Origin: Pseudomonas cichorii
GTDB lineage: Bacteria; Pseudomonadota; Gammaproteobacteria; Pseudomonadales; Pseudomonadaceae
DNA length: 64,000 nt
Reading direction: 5' to 3'
NCBI RefSeq assembly: GCF_015471405.1
Contig: NZ_BLVZ01000019.1
Coordinates: 1-64,000 of the forward strand
Both the position numbers and the translations under genes were made by a program. The notes under the pieces are model-generated. The model searched no databases and was not told where the DNA came from. It saw only the letters and a list, made by a program, of their open reading frames with translations. Positions within the stretch are counted from its first letter, which is position 1. The number at the start of each line of letters is the position of its first letter. This document shows, one piece after another, positions 16,153 through 24,537 of this stretch.

Positions 16153-17228
16153 GACTCGCTCCTTTTCTTCAGCAGGCCGATCACGCCCTTGGGCAGATAC
16201 AGCGTCACGATGATGAACAGTGCTCCGAGAAAGAACAGCCAGTATTCAGGGAAGGCCACGGTGAACCAGCTCTTCATGCCGTTGACCAGACCTGCGCCCA
16301 GCAACGGGCCGATCAGTGTGCCGCGTCCACCCAGCGCTACCCACACGGCAGCTTCGATGGAGTTGGTCGGTGACATTTCGCTGGGGTTGATGATGCCGAC
16401 TTGCGGCACATACAAGGCCCCGGCCAGACCGCAGAGTACGGCGCTCAGGACCCAGACGAACAGCTTGAAACCACGGGGATCGTAGCCACAGAACATCAGG
16501 CGGTTTTCTGCGTCGCGCAGTGCGGTCAGCACTCGTCCGAACTTGCTCTGGGCAAGGCGCCAGCCCACATACAGGCTTGCGACCAGCAACAGGACCGTCA
16601 GCAGAAACAGCGTGGCCCGGGTGCCTTGGGAGCTGATGCTGAAACCCAGAATGCTGCGGAAGTTGGTGAAGCCGTTATTGCCGCCAAAACCGGTTTCGTT
16701 GCGGAAGAACAGCAGCATGCCGGCAAAGGTCAGGGCCTGGGTCATGATCGAGAAGTACACGCCTTTGATCCGTGAACGGAAGGCGAAGAAACCGAATACC
16801 AGCGCCAGCAAGCCCGGCGCCAACACCACCAGACACATGGCCCAGAGGAAATTGTCGGTGCCTGCCCAGTACCAGGGCAGTTCGGTCCATGACAGAAAGG
16901 TCATGAAGGCGGGCAAGCCATCGCCCGCTGCTTCACGCATCAGGTACATGCCCATGGCGTAGCCGCCGAGAGCGAAGAACAGGCCGTGGCCCAGCGACAA
17001 CAGACCGGCGTAACCCCAGACCAGATCCAGCGCCAGGGCGACGATGGCGTAGCACAGGATCTTGCCTACCAGCGTCAGGGTGTAGGCCGAAACCTGCAGG
17101 CCGTTATCGGCAGGCAGCAACGACAACAGCGGCATGGCCAGCAATATGGCCAGAACCAGAATGCCCACGGTCAGCGTGCCTTTTGGCCCGACTTTCTGTG
17201 CGGCGGTCACTATCAATGGCTGATTCAT
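16149..17228 (-). CDS. urtC: Urea ABC transporter permease UrtC
   Basis: The 359-residue LivM-like permease has about ten membrane helices. The characteristic ALDLVWGYAGLLSLGHGLFFALGGYAMGMYL segment lies near residue 65 and the GLAGALYVPQVGIINPSEMSPTNSIEAAVWVALGGRGTLIGPLLGA region near 265. The Pro-Ala-Phe insert with a Trp-rich loop (ELPWYWAGTDNF) is normal for UrtC. It overlaps urtD by 4 bases and shares one base with the end of urtB, so translation is coupled. Confidence 0.94.
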   Translation of the reverse strand: MNQPLIVTAAQKVGPKGTLTVGILVLAILLAMPLLSLLPADNGLQVSAYTLTLVGKILCYAIVALALDLVWGYAGLLSLGHGLFFALGGYAMGMYLMREAAGDGLPAFMTFLSWTELPWYWAGTDNFLWAMCLVVLAPGLLALVFGFFAFRSRIKGVYFSIMTQALTFAGMLLFFRNETGFGGNNGFTNFRSILGFSISSQGTRATLFLLTVLLLVASLYVGWRLAQSKFGRVLTALRDAENRLMFCGYDPRGFKLFVWVLSAVLCGLAGALYVPQVGIINPSEMSPTNSIEAAVWVALGGRGTLIGPLLGAGLVNGMKSWFTVAFPEYWLFFLGALFIIVTLYLPKGVIGLLKKRSES

Positions 17229-18817
17229 CAGTCGATCACCCGTCCTTTCAATGCGAAGAGGCCTTGCGGACGTTTCTGGATAAACAGAATGATCAGCGCC
17301 AGGATCAGGATCTTGCCCAATACGGCACCGATTTGCGGTTCAAGAATCTTGTTGGCGATGCCCAGCCCGAAAGCGGCCATTACGCTGCCCGCCAGTTGAC
17401 CGACACCGCCGAGCACCACCACCAGGAACGAGTCGATGATGTAGCTCTGGCCCAGGTCCGGGCCGACGTTACCGATCTGACTCAAGGCCACTCCGCCCAG
17501 CCCGGCGATGCCCGAGCCCAGCCCGAAGGCCATCATGTCGATACGCCCGGTGGGCACGCCGCAGCAGGCGGCCATGTTGCGGTTCTGGGTCACGGCACGC
17601 ACGTTCAGGCCCAGGCGGGTCTTGTTCAACAGCAGCCAGGTCAGTACCACCACGAAAAGCGCGAAGGCGATGATGACGATGCGGTTGTAAGGCAGCACCA
17701 GATTGGGCAGCACTTGAATGCCGCCCGACAGCCATTCGGGGTTGGCGACTTCAACGTTCTGCGCGCCGAAAGCCAGACGCACCGCCTGGATCAGCATCAG
17801 GCTGATACCCCAGGTGGCGAGCAGGGTTTCCAGCGGGCGGCCATACAAGTGGCGAATCACGGTGCGCTCCAGCGCCATGCCGATCAGTGCCGTGACGAAA
17901 AACGCCACCGGCAAGGCAATCAGCGGGTAGTACTCGATGGCACCCGGCGCATAGCGCTGGAACATCAACTGCACCACATAGGTGGAATAGGCTCCCAGCA
18001 TCAGCATTTCGCCGTGGGCCATATTGATCACGCCCAGCAGGCCGAAGGTGATCGCCAGACCGAGAGCGGCCAGCAGCAGAATCGAACCCAGGGACATACC
18101 ACTGAAGGCCTGGCCCAATACTTCGCCGATCATCAGCTTGCGTTTGACCTGCGCCAGGCTGGTTTCAGCGGCAATGCGCACCGTTGCATCGGTTTCCACG
18201 CCCGGCGACAGCAGTGACTCAAGCCGCGTGCGGGCCAGCGGGTCGCCGGTTTCACCCAGCAGACGCACGGCGGCCAGACGCACCGAAGGGCTGCTGTCGA
18301 CCAGTTGCAGGTTGGCCAGCGCCAGCGTCAATGCGCTATGCACGCCGGAGTCGGTTTCGGCAGCGACCCGTTGTGTCAGCAGTTCGATCTGAGCGGGGCG
18401 GGCGCTTTTTTGCAATTGCCGGGCGGCGGCCAGACGCAGTTTTGCATCGGCGGCCAGCAATTGGTGACTGGCCAGCGCGGTCTCGACCAGACCACGCAGC
18501 CGGTTGTTCAGGCGCAGTTTGCGCGGTTCATCCGGGGTTGGAGCATCGGCGGCAGCAGGAGCCTGCGCATCCACGGCCACGTATTGCTCATTGTTTTCGA
18601 GGTAGGCGCGTTTGCTGCTGTCCGCAGCAACACGGCCATCGCGCAAGGCTTCAAGCAATTCGACGCGCTCAGGCACAGGTTTGGCTGCCCAGGTTTCAAG
18701 CAGATCGGCCTGTTGCGAAGAGCTGGCAGAAACGAAATCGCCAGCATCACTGGCGTGTACTGCCAATGGCAGCAGGAACGCGAGCGTGAGAATGAGGCGG
18801 TACAGGGTTTTGGGCAT
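17228..18817 (-). CDS. urtB: Urea ABC transporter permease UrtB with periplasmic N-domain
   Basis: The 529-residue protein carries a signal peptide (1-22) and an N-terminal soluble region of about 200 residues rich in helices (LRL..ARQLQ, LRLAAVRLLGETGDPLARTRLE), resembling HEAT repeats. A LivH-like permease with about eight helices then begins GLAITFGLLGVINMAHGEMLMLGAY (about 255) and ends VVVLGGVGQLAGSVMAAFGLG. The long N-domain is normal for UrtB. It follows urtA after a gap containing a REP hairpin. Confidence 0.94.
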   Translation of the reverse strand: MPKTLYRLILTLAFLLPLAVHASDAGDFVSASSSQQADLLETWAAKPVPERVELLEALRDGRVAADSSKRAYLENNEQYVAVDAQAPAAADAPTPDEPRKLRLNNRLRGLVETALASHQLLAADAKLRLAAARQLQKSARPAQIELLTQRVAAETDSGVHSALTLALANLQLVDSSPSVRLAAVRLLGETGDPLARTRLESLLSPGVETDATVRIAAETSLAQVKRKLMIGEVLGQAFSGMSLGSILLLAALGLAITFGLLGVINMAHGEMLMLGAYSTYVVQLMFQRYAPGAIEYYPLIALPVAFFVTALIGMALERTVIRHLYGRPLETLLATWGISLMLIQAVRLAFGAQNVEVANPEWLSGGIQVLPNLVLPYNRIVIIAFALFVVVLTWLLLNKTRLGLNVRAVTQNRNMAACCGVPTGRIDMMAFGLGSGIAGLGGVALSQIGNVGPDLGQSYIIDSFLVVVLGGVGQLAGSVMAAFGLGIANKILEPQIGAVLGKILILALIILFIQKRPQGLFALKGRVID

Positions 18818-18848
18818 ATCGGTAGCCTGGGAGTCGGCGGTGAGGCAT

Positions 18849-18891
18849 TTCGCGAATGAATTGCGCCGTCAGAAGCGAATTCATTCGCGAA
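18849..18891. repeat. REP hairpin between urtA and urtB
   Basis: TTCGCGAATGAATT (18849-18862) and AATTCATTCGCGAA (18878-18891) are perfect 14-base inverted arms around a 15-base loop. Placed directly after urtA, the hairpin could protect the upstream message and reduce readthrough, so the binding protein is made in excess over the permease; that role is inferred from comparable ABC operons. Confidence 0.75.
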
Positions 18892-18906
18892 GGTATTGGC
18901 TAGGTC

Positions 18907-20172
18907 TTAATTACTCTTCACTGCATGATCCGGCTTCTTGTCGTTGCCAGGGATGTACGGGCTCCATGGCTGTGCACGGATCGGATCCTTGGTCTGCCAG
19001 ACCACGTTGAACTGACCGTTATCCTCGACTTCACCGATCATTACCGGCTTGTGCAGGTGATGGTTGGTCTTGTCCATGGTCAGGGTGAAGCCCGACGGCG
19101 CGGCGAAGGTCTGGCCAGCCATGGCTTCGCGAACCTTGTCGACATCGGTGGACTTGGCTTTCTCGACCGCCTGCGCCCACATGTGAATACCGACGTAGGT
19201 GGCTTCCATCGGGTCGTTGGTTACGGCCTTGTCTGCGCCCGGCAGGTTTTTCTTCGTTGCGTAGGCTTTCCAGTCAGCGACGAACTTCTTGTTGACCGGG
19301 TTTTCCACGGACTGGAAGTAGTTCCAGGCAGCCAGATGGCCGACCAGTGGCTTGGTGTCGATGCCGCGCAGCTCTTCTTCGCCGACCGAGAACGCAACCA
19401 CTGGCACGTCGGTGGCCTTGAGGCCCTGGTTGGCCAGTTCCTTGTAGAACGGCACGTTGGAGTCGCCGTTCACGGTAGAAATCACAGCGGTCTTGCCGCC
19501 TGCCGAGAACTTCTTGATGTTCGCCACGATGGTCTGGTAATCGGCGTGGCCGAACGGGGTGTAAACCTCTTCGATATCGCTGTCCTTCACGCCTTTGGAG
19601 TGCAGGAACGAGCGCAGAATCTTGTTGGTGGTGCGCGGGTAAACGTAGTCGGTGCCCAGCAGGAAGAAGCGCTTGGCCGAGCCGCCGTCTTCGCTCATCA
19701 GGTACTCGACCGCAGGAATGGCCTGCTGGTTAGGCGCTGCACCGGTGTAGAACACGTTTGGCGACATTTCTTCGCCTTCGTACTGCACGGGGTAGAACAG
19801 CAGGCCATTGAGCTCTTCAAATACCGGCAGTACCGATTTGCGCGATACCGACGTCCAGCAACCGAACACCACAGCGACCTTGTCCTGAGTCAGCAACTGA
19901 CGGCCCTTTTCCGCGAACAGCGGCCAGTTGGAGGCCGGGTCCACGACTACAGCTTCCAGCATCTTGCCGTTCACGCCACCCTTGGCATTGATTTCGTCAA
20001 TGGTCATCAGCGCCATGTCCTTGAGCGAAGTCTCGGAGATGGCCATGGTCCCGGAAAGCGAATGCAGAATACCGACCTTGATCGTTTCGGCTGCCTGAAC
20101 TGTCCAGGTCATACCCATTGCGGCGATTGATGCGGTCAGGGTGAAAGCTTTGATCAGGCTGCGACGCTTCAT
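18907..20172 (-). CDS. urtA: Urea ABC transporter substrate-binding protein UrtA
   Basis: The 421-residue product begins MKRRSLIKAFTLTASIAAMG and continues to a signal cleavage near Ala-Ala-Glu, followed by IKVGILHSLSGTMAISETSLKD, the standard start of urea or amide binding proteins. Later motifs include DPASNWPLFAEKGRQLL, VFGCWTSVSRKSVLPVFE, and NGLLFYPVQYEGEE, all typical of UrtA/FmdD. The upstream in-frame start at 20271 is rejected because it would bury the signal peptide; ATG 20172 has GGAG before it. It is the first gene of the urea unit, behind a sigma-54-type promoter. Confidence 0.95.
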   Translation of the reverse strand: MKRRSLIKAFTLTASIAAMGMTWTVQAAETIKVGILHSLSGTMAISETSLKDMALMTIDEINAKGGVNGKMLEAVVVDPASNWPLFAEKGRQLLTQDKVAVVFGCWTSVSRKSVLPVFEELNGLLFYPVQYEGEEMSPNVFYTGAAPNQQAIPAVEYLMSEDGGSAKRFFLLGTDYVYPRTTNKILRSFLHSKGVKDSDIEEVYTPFGHADYQTIVANIKKFSAGGKTAVISTVNGDSNVPFYKELANQGLKATDVPVVAFSVGEEELRGIDTKPLVGHLAAWNYFQSVENPVNKKFVADWKAYATKKNLPGADKAVTNDPMEATYVGIHMWAQAVEKAKSTDVDKVREAMAGQTFAAPSGFTLTMDKTNHHLHKPVMIGEVEDNGQFNVVWQTKDPIRAQPWSPYIPGNDKKPDHAVKSN

Positions 20173-20234
20173 TGGACGGGCTCCGTTCGGTTGGCTTTTT
20201 TTGGTAGGGCGAAAGAATTGCCTCAGGGGTCCTA

Positions 20235-20250
20235 AGCAAAGGCTGTGCCC
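20235..20250 (-). promoter_or_regulatory. Sigma-54 (RpoN) promoter of the urea operon
   Basis: On the minus strand GGGCAC-AGCCT-TTGCT matches the RpoN -24/-12 consensus TGGCAC-N5-TTGCA with one change and the exact GG-N10-GC spacing. The start point would fall near 20224, about 50 bases before urtA. Upstream, 20306-20365 contains GCGCACTGAAGTGGCGC and repeated TGGTGCG motifs that could be NtrC enhancer sites. Nitrogen-limitation control of urea uptake by NtrC is known in related bacteria, so the context fits well. Confidence 0.68.
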
Positions 20251-20380
20251 AGCCGGGCAAATGGAGTGCATATCCGTTCTAGAGGAGTCGCTGGCGAGGT
20301 TCGCGCACTGAAGTGGCGCTGATCGTGGTGCGTCGCTGGATTTTTGTTCGTTGTTGGTGCGCGACGTGCCCGGGAGAAAT

Positions 20381-20406
20381 GAAAAAGCCGCTTTCGCGGC
20401 TTTTTC
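20381..20406. terminator. Rho-independent terminator after the PepSY gene
   Basis: GAAAAAGCCGC-TTTC-GCGGCTTTTTC is a perfect stem with A and T runs on both sides, able to work in either direction. It lies downstream of the minus-strand PepSY gene and upstream of the urea promoter, isolating the two units. Confidence 0.85.
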
Positions 20407-20489
20407 AGAAGATCTGACGAGGCCCGAACCGGTCGGGTGAGGAATTCATCACAAAACCGCCCGCCGGTTTCAGGCTTCGTAGCTGCAAT

Positions 20490-21863
20490 TTAAGCTGCCG
20501 CCGACGATTTAGCAAAGCGTGAAAAAACTATCCGATCGAACGCCCATACCGCCAGCAGGGAAACGCCTACCAGCGGAAACGCTACAGCAAGCCCGAACAT
20601 GATCACGATTGCGGTTTTCCAGCGGGGTAAATCATGGCGCAAGGGCGGCACACCAAGGCCTCCCGTAGGGCGGCGCTTCCACCAGATCACCAGCCCGCTT
20701 ACCGATCCGAGCAGGATCATCAGGCAGGCCACAAAGATCAGCATCTGGTTGATCCAGCCGAAGAACTTGCCTTCATGGAGCATCACGCTCATCTCGGTGG
20801 CCCTGGAAACCAGGCTGTAATCCTTCCAGCCCACGTCAGCCAGAATTTTGCCGCTGTACTGATCGATATGCAGGGTCGCGTCATTGCGCGGATCGTCCGC
20901 GAACACCGCCACCGTGAAGACCCCTTCGGCGGTCTTGGGTGCGGTAATACTGTAGCCGGGCTCGACGCCCTGTTCGGTGGCGATATCGACGACTTGCTGT
21001 AACGTGACTTTCGGTGCCGCTGGGCCGGCAGACATGCCGTGATGGTGCATGTGTTCGGCATGCTCGCCTGTGGACTGCGGCATCGGCGTGTTTTCCAGTG
21101 CCCAGGGCACGGTCTGTACGCTGGCGGTATTGAGTTCGCCCGCCAGTTGCGTGGATTTGGGCACGTCAGTCCACATCGCAGCCGGGAAGGTGTTCCACAA
21201 CTCGGCGTACTGCTTGCCCCAGAAGCCGGTCCAGGTCATGCCGCTGAGCAGCATGAACAACAGAATCAGTGATCCCCAGAAACCGGTGACCGCATGCAGG
21301 TCGCGCCACAGCACTCGCCCGCGACTGCTCAGACGCGGCCACAGCACCCCGGCGGCATTGGTCCCGCGCGGCCACCACAGATAAAGACCGGACACCACCA
21401 GCATGATGCCCCAGCCAGCGGCCAGTTCGATCAGCCGGTCACCCACGGTGCCGATCATCAGTTCGCCATGCAGAGCGCGGGCGATGGCTTGCAGGTTGTT
21501 TTTGGCATCCTGGGTTCCCAGGATTTCGCCGCGATAAGGGTCGATAAACACATTCAGCTCGTGGCCCTGCTCGCGCACCACAAACTGCGCGCTGCCTTCG
21601 GCGCTGACGGGCGGGAAGTATTTGCTGATTGCCGCCTGTGGATAACGGCTCAGTACCCGCTGCTGCAACTCGTCGGCGCTGATCTGGTGATGAGCGGGTT
21701 TGACGGTCAGCAGGTCGCTGTACATCAGGTTGTCCAGCTGTGGCTTGAACAGGTAAATGATCCCGGTCAGCGACAGCAGGATCATGAACGGAGCGACGAA
21801 CAGCCCGGCATAGAAGTGCCAGCGCCAGGCCAGGTTATAGAAAGAGACTTTACGCTGTGACAT
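20490..21863 (-). CDS. PepSY-associated TM domain protein (PiuB-like)
   Basis: The product has about 457 residues from ATG 21863 (MSQRKVSFYNLAWRWHFYAGLF...). It has the four-helix PepSY_TM layout: helix near 15-37, the YLFKPQLDNLMY segment, a helix pair around 160-225 with WW.RG.. and DLHAVTGFWGSLILLFMLLSGMTW, and a long periplasmic PepSY-containing loop (about 230-360) with a His/Met-rich stretch EHAEHMHHHGMS. The C-terminal helices hold VIWWKRRPTGGLGVPP. Such proteins accompany metal uptake; the His-Met patch and the neighbours suggest copper. Longer starts (TTG 21944, ATG 21911) are possible, and no start has a strong ribosome site. Confidence 0.82.
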   Translation of the reverse strand: MSQRKVSFYNLAWRWHFYAGLFVAPFMILLSLTGIIYLFKPQLDNLMYSDLLTVKPAHHQISADELQQRVLSRYPQAAISKYFPPVSAEGSAQFVVREQGHELNVFIDPYRGEILGTQDAKNNLQAIARALHGELMIGTVGDRLIELAAGWGIMLVVSGLYLWWPRGTNAAGVLWPRLSSRGRVLWRDLHAVTGFWGSLILLFMLLSGMTWTGFWGKQYAELWNTFPAAMWTDVPKSTQLAGELNTASVQTVPWALENTPMPQSTGEHAEHMHHHGMSAGPAAPKVTLQQVVDIATEQGVEPGYSITAPKTAEGVFTVAVFADDPRNDATLHIDQYSGKILADVGWKDYSLVSRATEMSVMLHEGKFFGWINQMLIFVACLMILLGSVSGLVIWWKRRPTGGLGVPPLRHDLPRWKTAIVIMFGLAVAFPLVGVSLLAVWAFDRIVFSRFAKSSAAA

Positions 21864-21989
21864 GGAAAGCGTGCTCACGGTAAAAAAGTACAGGACTGAA
21901 TGGCGGATCATTGCAAGCCCATCTCTGGGACAGGTTTGCGGCAAATCAGTCAGGTTCGAGCGGCCTTCCGGGCTGCGCTCGTTATGGTG

Positions 21990-22415
21990 TCATGACAGGG
22001 CTGAAGAGGGCGGCGCCCGGCTGCGGGCATGCAGGAAGGCGCTCTGTCGCGCATGGCTTTGCCGGGTGATGGCGACAAAGAAGTCGGAGGGTTTGGGAGG
22101 TGCGGCAGCTACCAGTGTCAGTACTTGAGGCAGAGCGGGGCAACTGAACAGCAAGGTGCAGTAGCCACATTTGGCCCACAGCGCGTGATCGTCCATGCCC
22201 GTATCGACAGGCTTGGGATGCTCACTGCCGTGGTGGGCGTGGTGCGTCTCCATATCCATGGAGGCTGGCATCGACATGGACATACCGGCGTGATGCTCCA
22301 TCGGCATCGACTGGGAAACCAGTGGGCCGATAAAGATCATCAACATAGCGAACAGACTCAGCCACGTGCCCCGGGCTTTACGAGACGTGGATGAGCGGAC
22401 GCGATCAGTGCGCAT
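21990..22415 (-). CDS. DUF2946 protein with Met/His-rich copper-binding stretch
   Basis: The product is about 141 residues. A membrane helix (around 20-36, LSLFAMLMIFIGPLVSQS) is followed by a dense Met/His run (MPMEHHAGMSMSMPASMDM, then THHAHHGSEH) and a Cys pair in AKCGYCTLLFSCPAL. This layout fits DUF2946, small proteins of copper loci in pseudomonads. The Met and His residues suggest periplasmic Cu(I)/Cu(II) binding, an inference. ATG 22415 is chosen; TTG 22424 is the longer option. It follows the PCuAC gene by 22 bases. Confidence 0.8.
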   Translation of the reverse strand: MRTDRVRSSTSRKARGTWLSLFAMLMIFIGPLVSQSMPMEHHAGMSMSMPASMDMETHHAHHGSEHPKPVDTGMDDHALWAKCGYCTLLFSCPALPQVLTLVAAAPPKPSDFFVAITRQSHARQSAFLHARSRAPPSSALS

Positions 22416-22437
22416 GGCGCTCAAGTCAGGCAGTCAC

Positions 22438-22899
22438 TCAATGCTTGTGTTCAGGTTCCTGCTTCTGGATCACGACTTGTACGTCGATATCACCAGCTTT
22501 CTCGAAGTGCAGCGTCATTGGGAAACGCTGGCCGAGAGTGAGCATAGACCGGTCTTTGATATCCAGCAGCATGACGTGATACGCCATGGGCGCAAAGCTG
22601 ACCTTGGCACCGGCTGGAACCTCGACTGACGGAACCTGGCGCATTTTCATCAGACCGTCGGCCTGCACGTGCTCATGCAACTGTGCCTGGCCTGCGATCG
22701 GGGTCTTGACGCTGAGCAGGCGGTCGGCACTGCTGCCTTTGTTCTCGATGGTGAAATATGCCGCGACGGTCGGCGCATTCGGTGGCAGCTCCATGGACCA
22801 CGGGTGGCCGATCAGCAACTGGCCGCCTTTGTATTCGTGGGCATTGGCAAAACAGGCAGGCAGCAACAATGCAGCCAGCATGAGGGCTTTCTTGAACAT
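22438..22899 (-). CDS. Periplasmic copper chaperone PCu(A)C
   Basis: The 153-residue product has a signal peptide (about 1-20, ending ANA) and a cupredoxin-like DUF461 domain. The copper ligands typical of PCuAC are visible: HPW..ELPPNAPTVAAYFTIEN near the N-terminus, LHEHV..DGLMKMR with paired His and Met, and MAYHVMLLDIK near 120, plus a His-containing tail EPEHKH. It delivers Cu(I) to periplasmic targets such as cytochrome oxidase or Sco. ATG 22899, behind GGAGAATCACCC, is chosen over the longer frame. It lies between the two DUF2946 genes. Confidence 0.9.
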   Translation of the reverse strand: MFKKALMLAALLLPACFANAHEYKGGQLLIGHPWSMELPPNAPTVAAYFTIENKGSSADRLLSVKTPIAGQAQLHEHVQADGLMKMRQVPSVEVPAGAKVSFAPMAYHVMLLDIKDRSMLTLGQRFPMTLHFEKAGDIDVQVVIQKQEPEHKH

Positions 22900-22954
22900 G
22901 GGTGATTCTCCGGTCAATTCATTCAGGTGCTTCAAGACACGTGCGCAGTGAATG

Positions 22955-23341
22955 TCAGGCTGGCGGAGAGGCTCGGGGATTAGCGCTTGGCCATTGCTGG
23001 CGGGGCGAGGTGTGGGTCAGGAATATGGCTTGCGGAAAGTAATCCGGGCCAGGTCGCGTCTGCGGGCCATGGGTAAAGCCTGAAGGGATGACGACCACGA
23101 TCGAACCTGAGCAGCATGCACAATGTTGCATGCTGGCGTGTTCTTCATGGTCAGGGATGCTTTTTGCAGTATCGCCCAGGGAAATCGCCACCAGACGTGT
23201 GCCACTGCCACTACAGAAACTGCCCCACAACAACTGCTCACCCTGAACGCGCGGTGCGCTCGGTGACAGCGGCATGGCCAGCAGGCTGAACAGCACCGCA
23301 AAGCAGGCAATCCAGACCGATGTTGTCCGACGTTGGGACAT
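22955..23341 (-). CDS. Second DUF2946 protein
   Basis: The product is about 128 residues with an N-terminal signal or anchor (SVWIACFAVLFSLLAMPLSP, about 8-27), then GTRLVAISLGDTA, a His/Cys segment HEEHASMQHCACCSG, and a low-complexity Pro/Gln tail. The Cys-His cluster (His-x-Cys-x-Cys-Cys) is the usual metal-like patch of DUF2946. It starts the copper cassette and precedes PCuAC by about 55 bases. Start ATG 23341 follows GGAAACCGTA. Function is unknown; the copper link comes from neighbours. Confidence 0.78.
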   Translation of the reverse strand: MSQRRTTSVWIACFAVLFSLLAMPLSPSAPRVQGEQLLWGSFCSGSGTRLVAISLGDTAKSIPDHEEHASMQHCACCSGSIVVVIPSGFTHGPQTRPGPDYFPQAIFLTHTSPRQQWPSANPRASPPA

Positions 23342-23517
23342 TACGGTTTCCGTTTTATCGAAGGGTCCAGTCAACTCCGCCATTTAGCCTGAACGGGGGC
23401 GATAAGTAAAAAGGGAGACGTGTGGCCGGGTGTCGCGGCCAGATGCCTCTCAATGCTTGCATGCCTCAGTGAGAGGGGCCTTGGCTGCGACAGGACTCGA
23501 TGACGGCGGATGGATAC

Positions 23518-24348
23518 TCAGGGGTTCATCCGTTCGGTCAGTTTCCGGGTGGCGTAGTAATCGGCGGCGATAATCTCATCGGTGCGTATCGGGATATCCC
23601 TGTCGATGGCGTAACTGAACAACCCGCCCTTGCGCCCGCCGTCACTGGGTTGCCAGTCAGCATAATCATAAGCCCGCCCGCTGTTGCGGTCTTCACTGAT
23701 ATCGTCCCATCTCGGGCCGCGCTCTTCATAAAAGGAAAAGCCCGGAACAAACTTTCTAGCCGGCAGGAAGTCCTTGAAACTGTCATATACAGGGTCCATC
23801 TGGCTCAGGTCTCTTCCATAAGCCTGTAAGAACAGATAGTCGATCATTGTAGCGGTTGCCCTGAAAAGAGGATCTGTACCCGTTCTATTGGTATCAATAA
23901 TGAGAAGTTTGCCTGTGCCGGACAGCGGGCCAAGATACCTGGAGAATAAGGTGCAGATATTGACGGTTTTGAGATGTTCAGCAGGGGTTAGCGTTCGCTC
24001 GAAGTCTATATCGAACCCGTCAAGTTGGTAGGCGTTTATATACGTATCCATTATGAAGTCGACGTACTTCTGATGCCCGGCGGGATTGTCAGGGTAGTTG
24101 ACGTTGTCGAGAAGCCCTTGGATGCCCTGGGTAAAGACCACTTTAGTGCCATTGTTGTGCAGGTGCGGGACGTAGACATCCTTCAGCGCCTGCCAGTAAG
24201 GGTTTTCAGGCGGTGTCTCCACAGGAAAGACCAGGACGATATCGAGGTTCTCAGGAAGTTCGTTCATGGCGGTTTTATTGACGACAGGGTCTGTGGCTTT
24301 ATCGCGCCAGGTTCTAAAGTAACCCGCCATGATATTCTCGTTGTTCAT
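23518..24348 (-). CDS. GH18 family endo-beta-N-acetylglucosaminidase-like protein
   Basis: The 276-residue protein opens with MAGYFRTWRD, the first strand of a GH18 barrel. It carries the catalytic strand-4 motif LDGFDIDFE (DxxDxDxE; Glu near residue 117), with the flanking IMDTYINAYQ segment. YLFLQAYGRD near 170 and the final KGGLFSYAIDRD strand also fit. The size and motif match the single-domain endoglycosidases that cut the chitobiose core of N-glycans, rather than large chitinases. No signal peptide is visible and AAGGAATTACAC precedes the ATG, so the start is firm. Base composition appears AT-richer than its neighbours, which hints at acquisition. Activity is not proven. Confidence 0.72.
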   Translation of the reverse strand: MNNENIMAGYFRTWRDKATDPVVNKTAMNELPENLDIVLVFPVETPPENPYWQALKDVYVPHLHNNGTKVVFTQGIQGLLDNVNYPDNPAGHQKYVDFIMDTYINAYQLDGFDIDFERTLTPAEHLKTVNICTLFSRYLGPLSGTGKLLIIDTNRTGTDPLFRATATMIDYLFLQAYGRDLSQMDPVYDSFKDFLPARKFVPGFSFYEERGPRWDDISEDRNSGRAYDYADWQPSDGGRKGGLFSYAIDRDIPIRTDEIIAADYYATRKLTERMNP

Positions 24349-24483
24349 GTGTAATTCCTTTTACGTGGTGAACTCCTTGAAAATTCTAGTGCTGATACTC
24401 AGGGGTATTAGTTGTACGGTTGTTTTTTCTGATGTGAGGTGGTTGGGGCGATGAGCGGAAACGAATACTTATACATGTCATGA

Positions 24484-24500
24484 AGCGGGAGGGACCCGCT
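24484..24500 (-). terminator. Possible terminator after cobK
   Basis: AGCGGG-AGGGA-CCCGCT forms a 6-bp GC stem about 38 bases past the cobK stop on the minus strand. There is no strong T run, so it is only a weak candidate. Confidence 0.3.
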
Positions 24501-24537
24501 GATTCAAAGAAATTGCAGCGCCTTCAATGCCGTCTCG

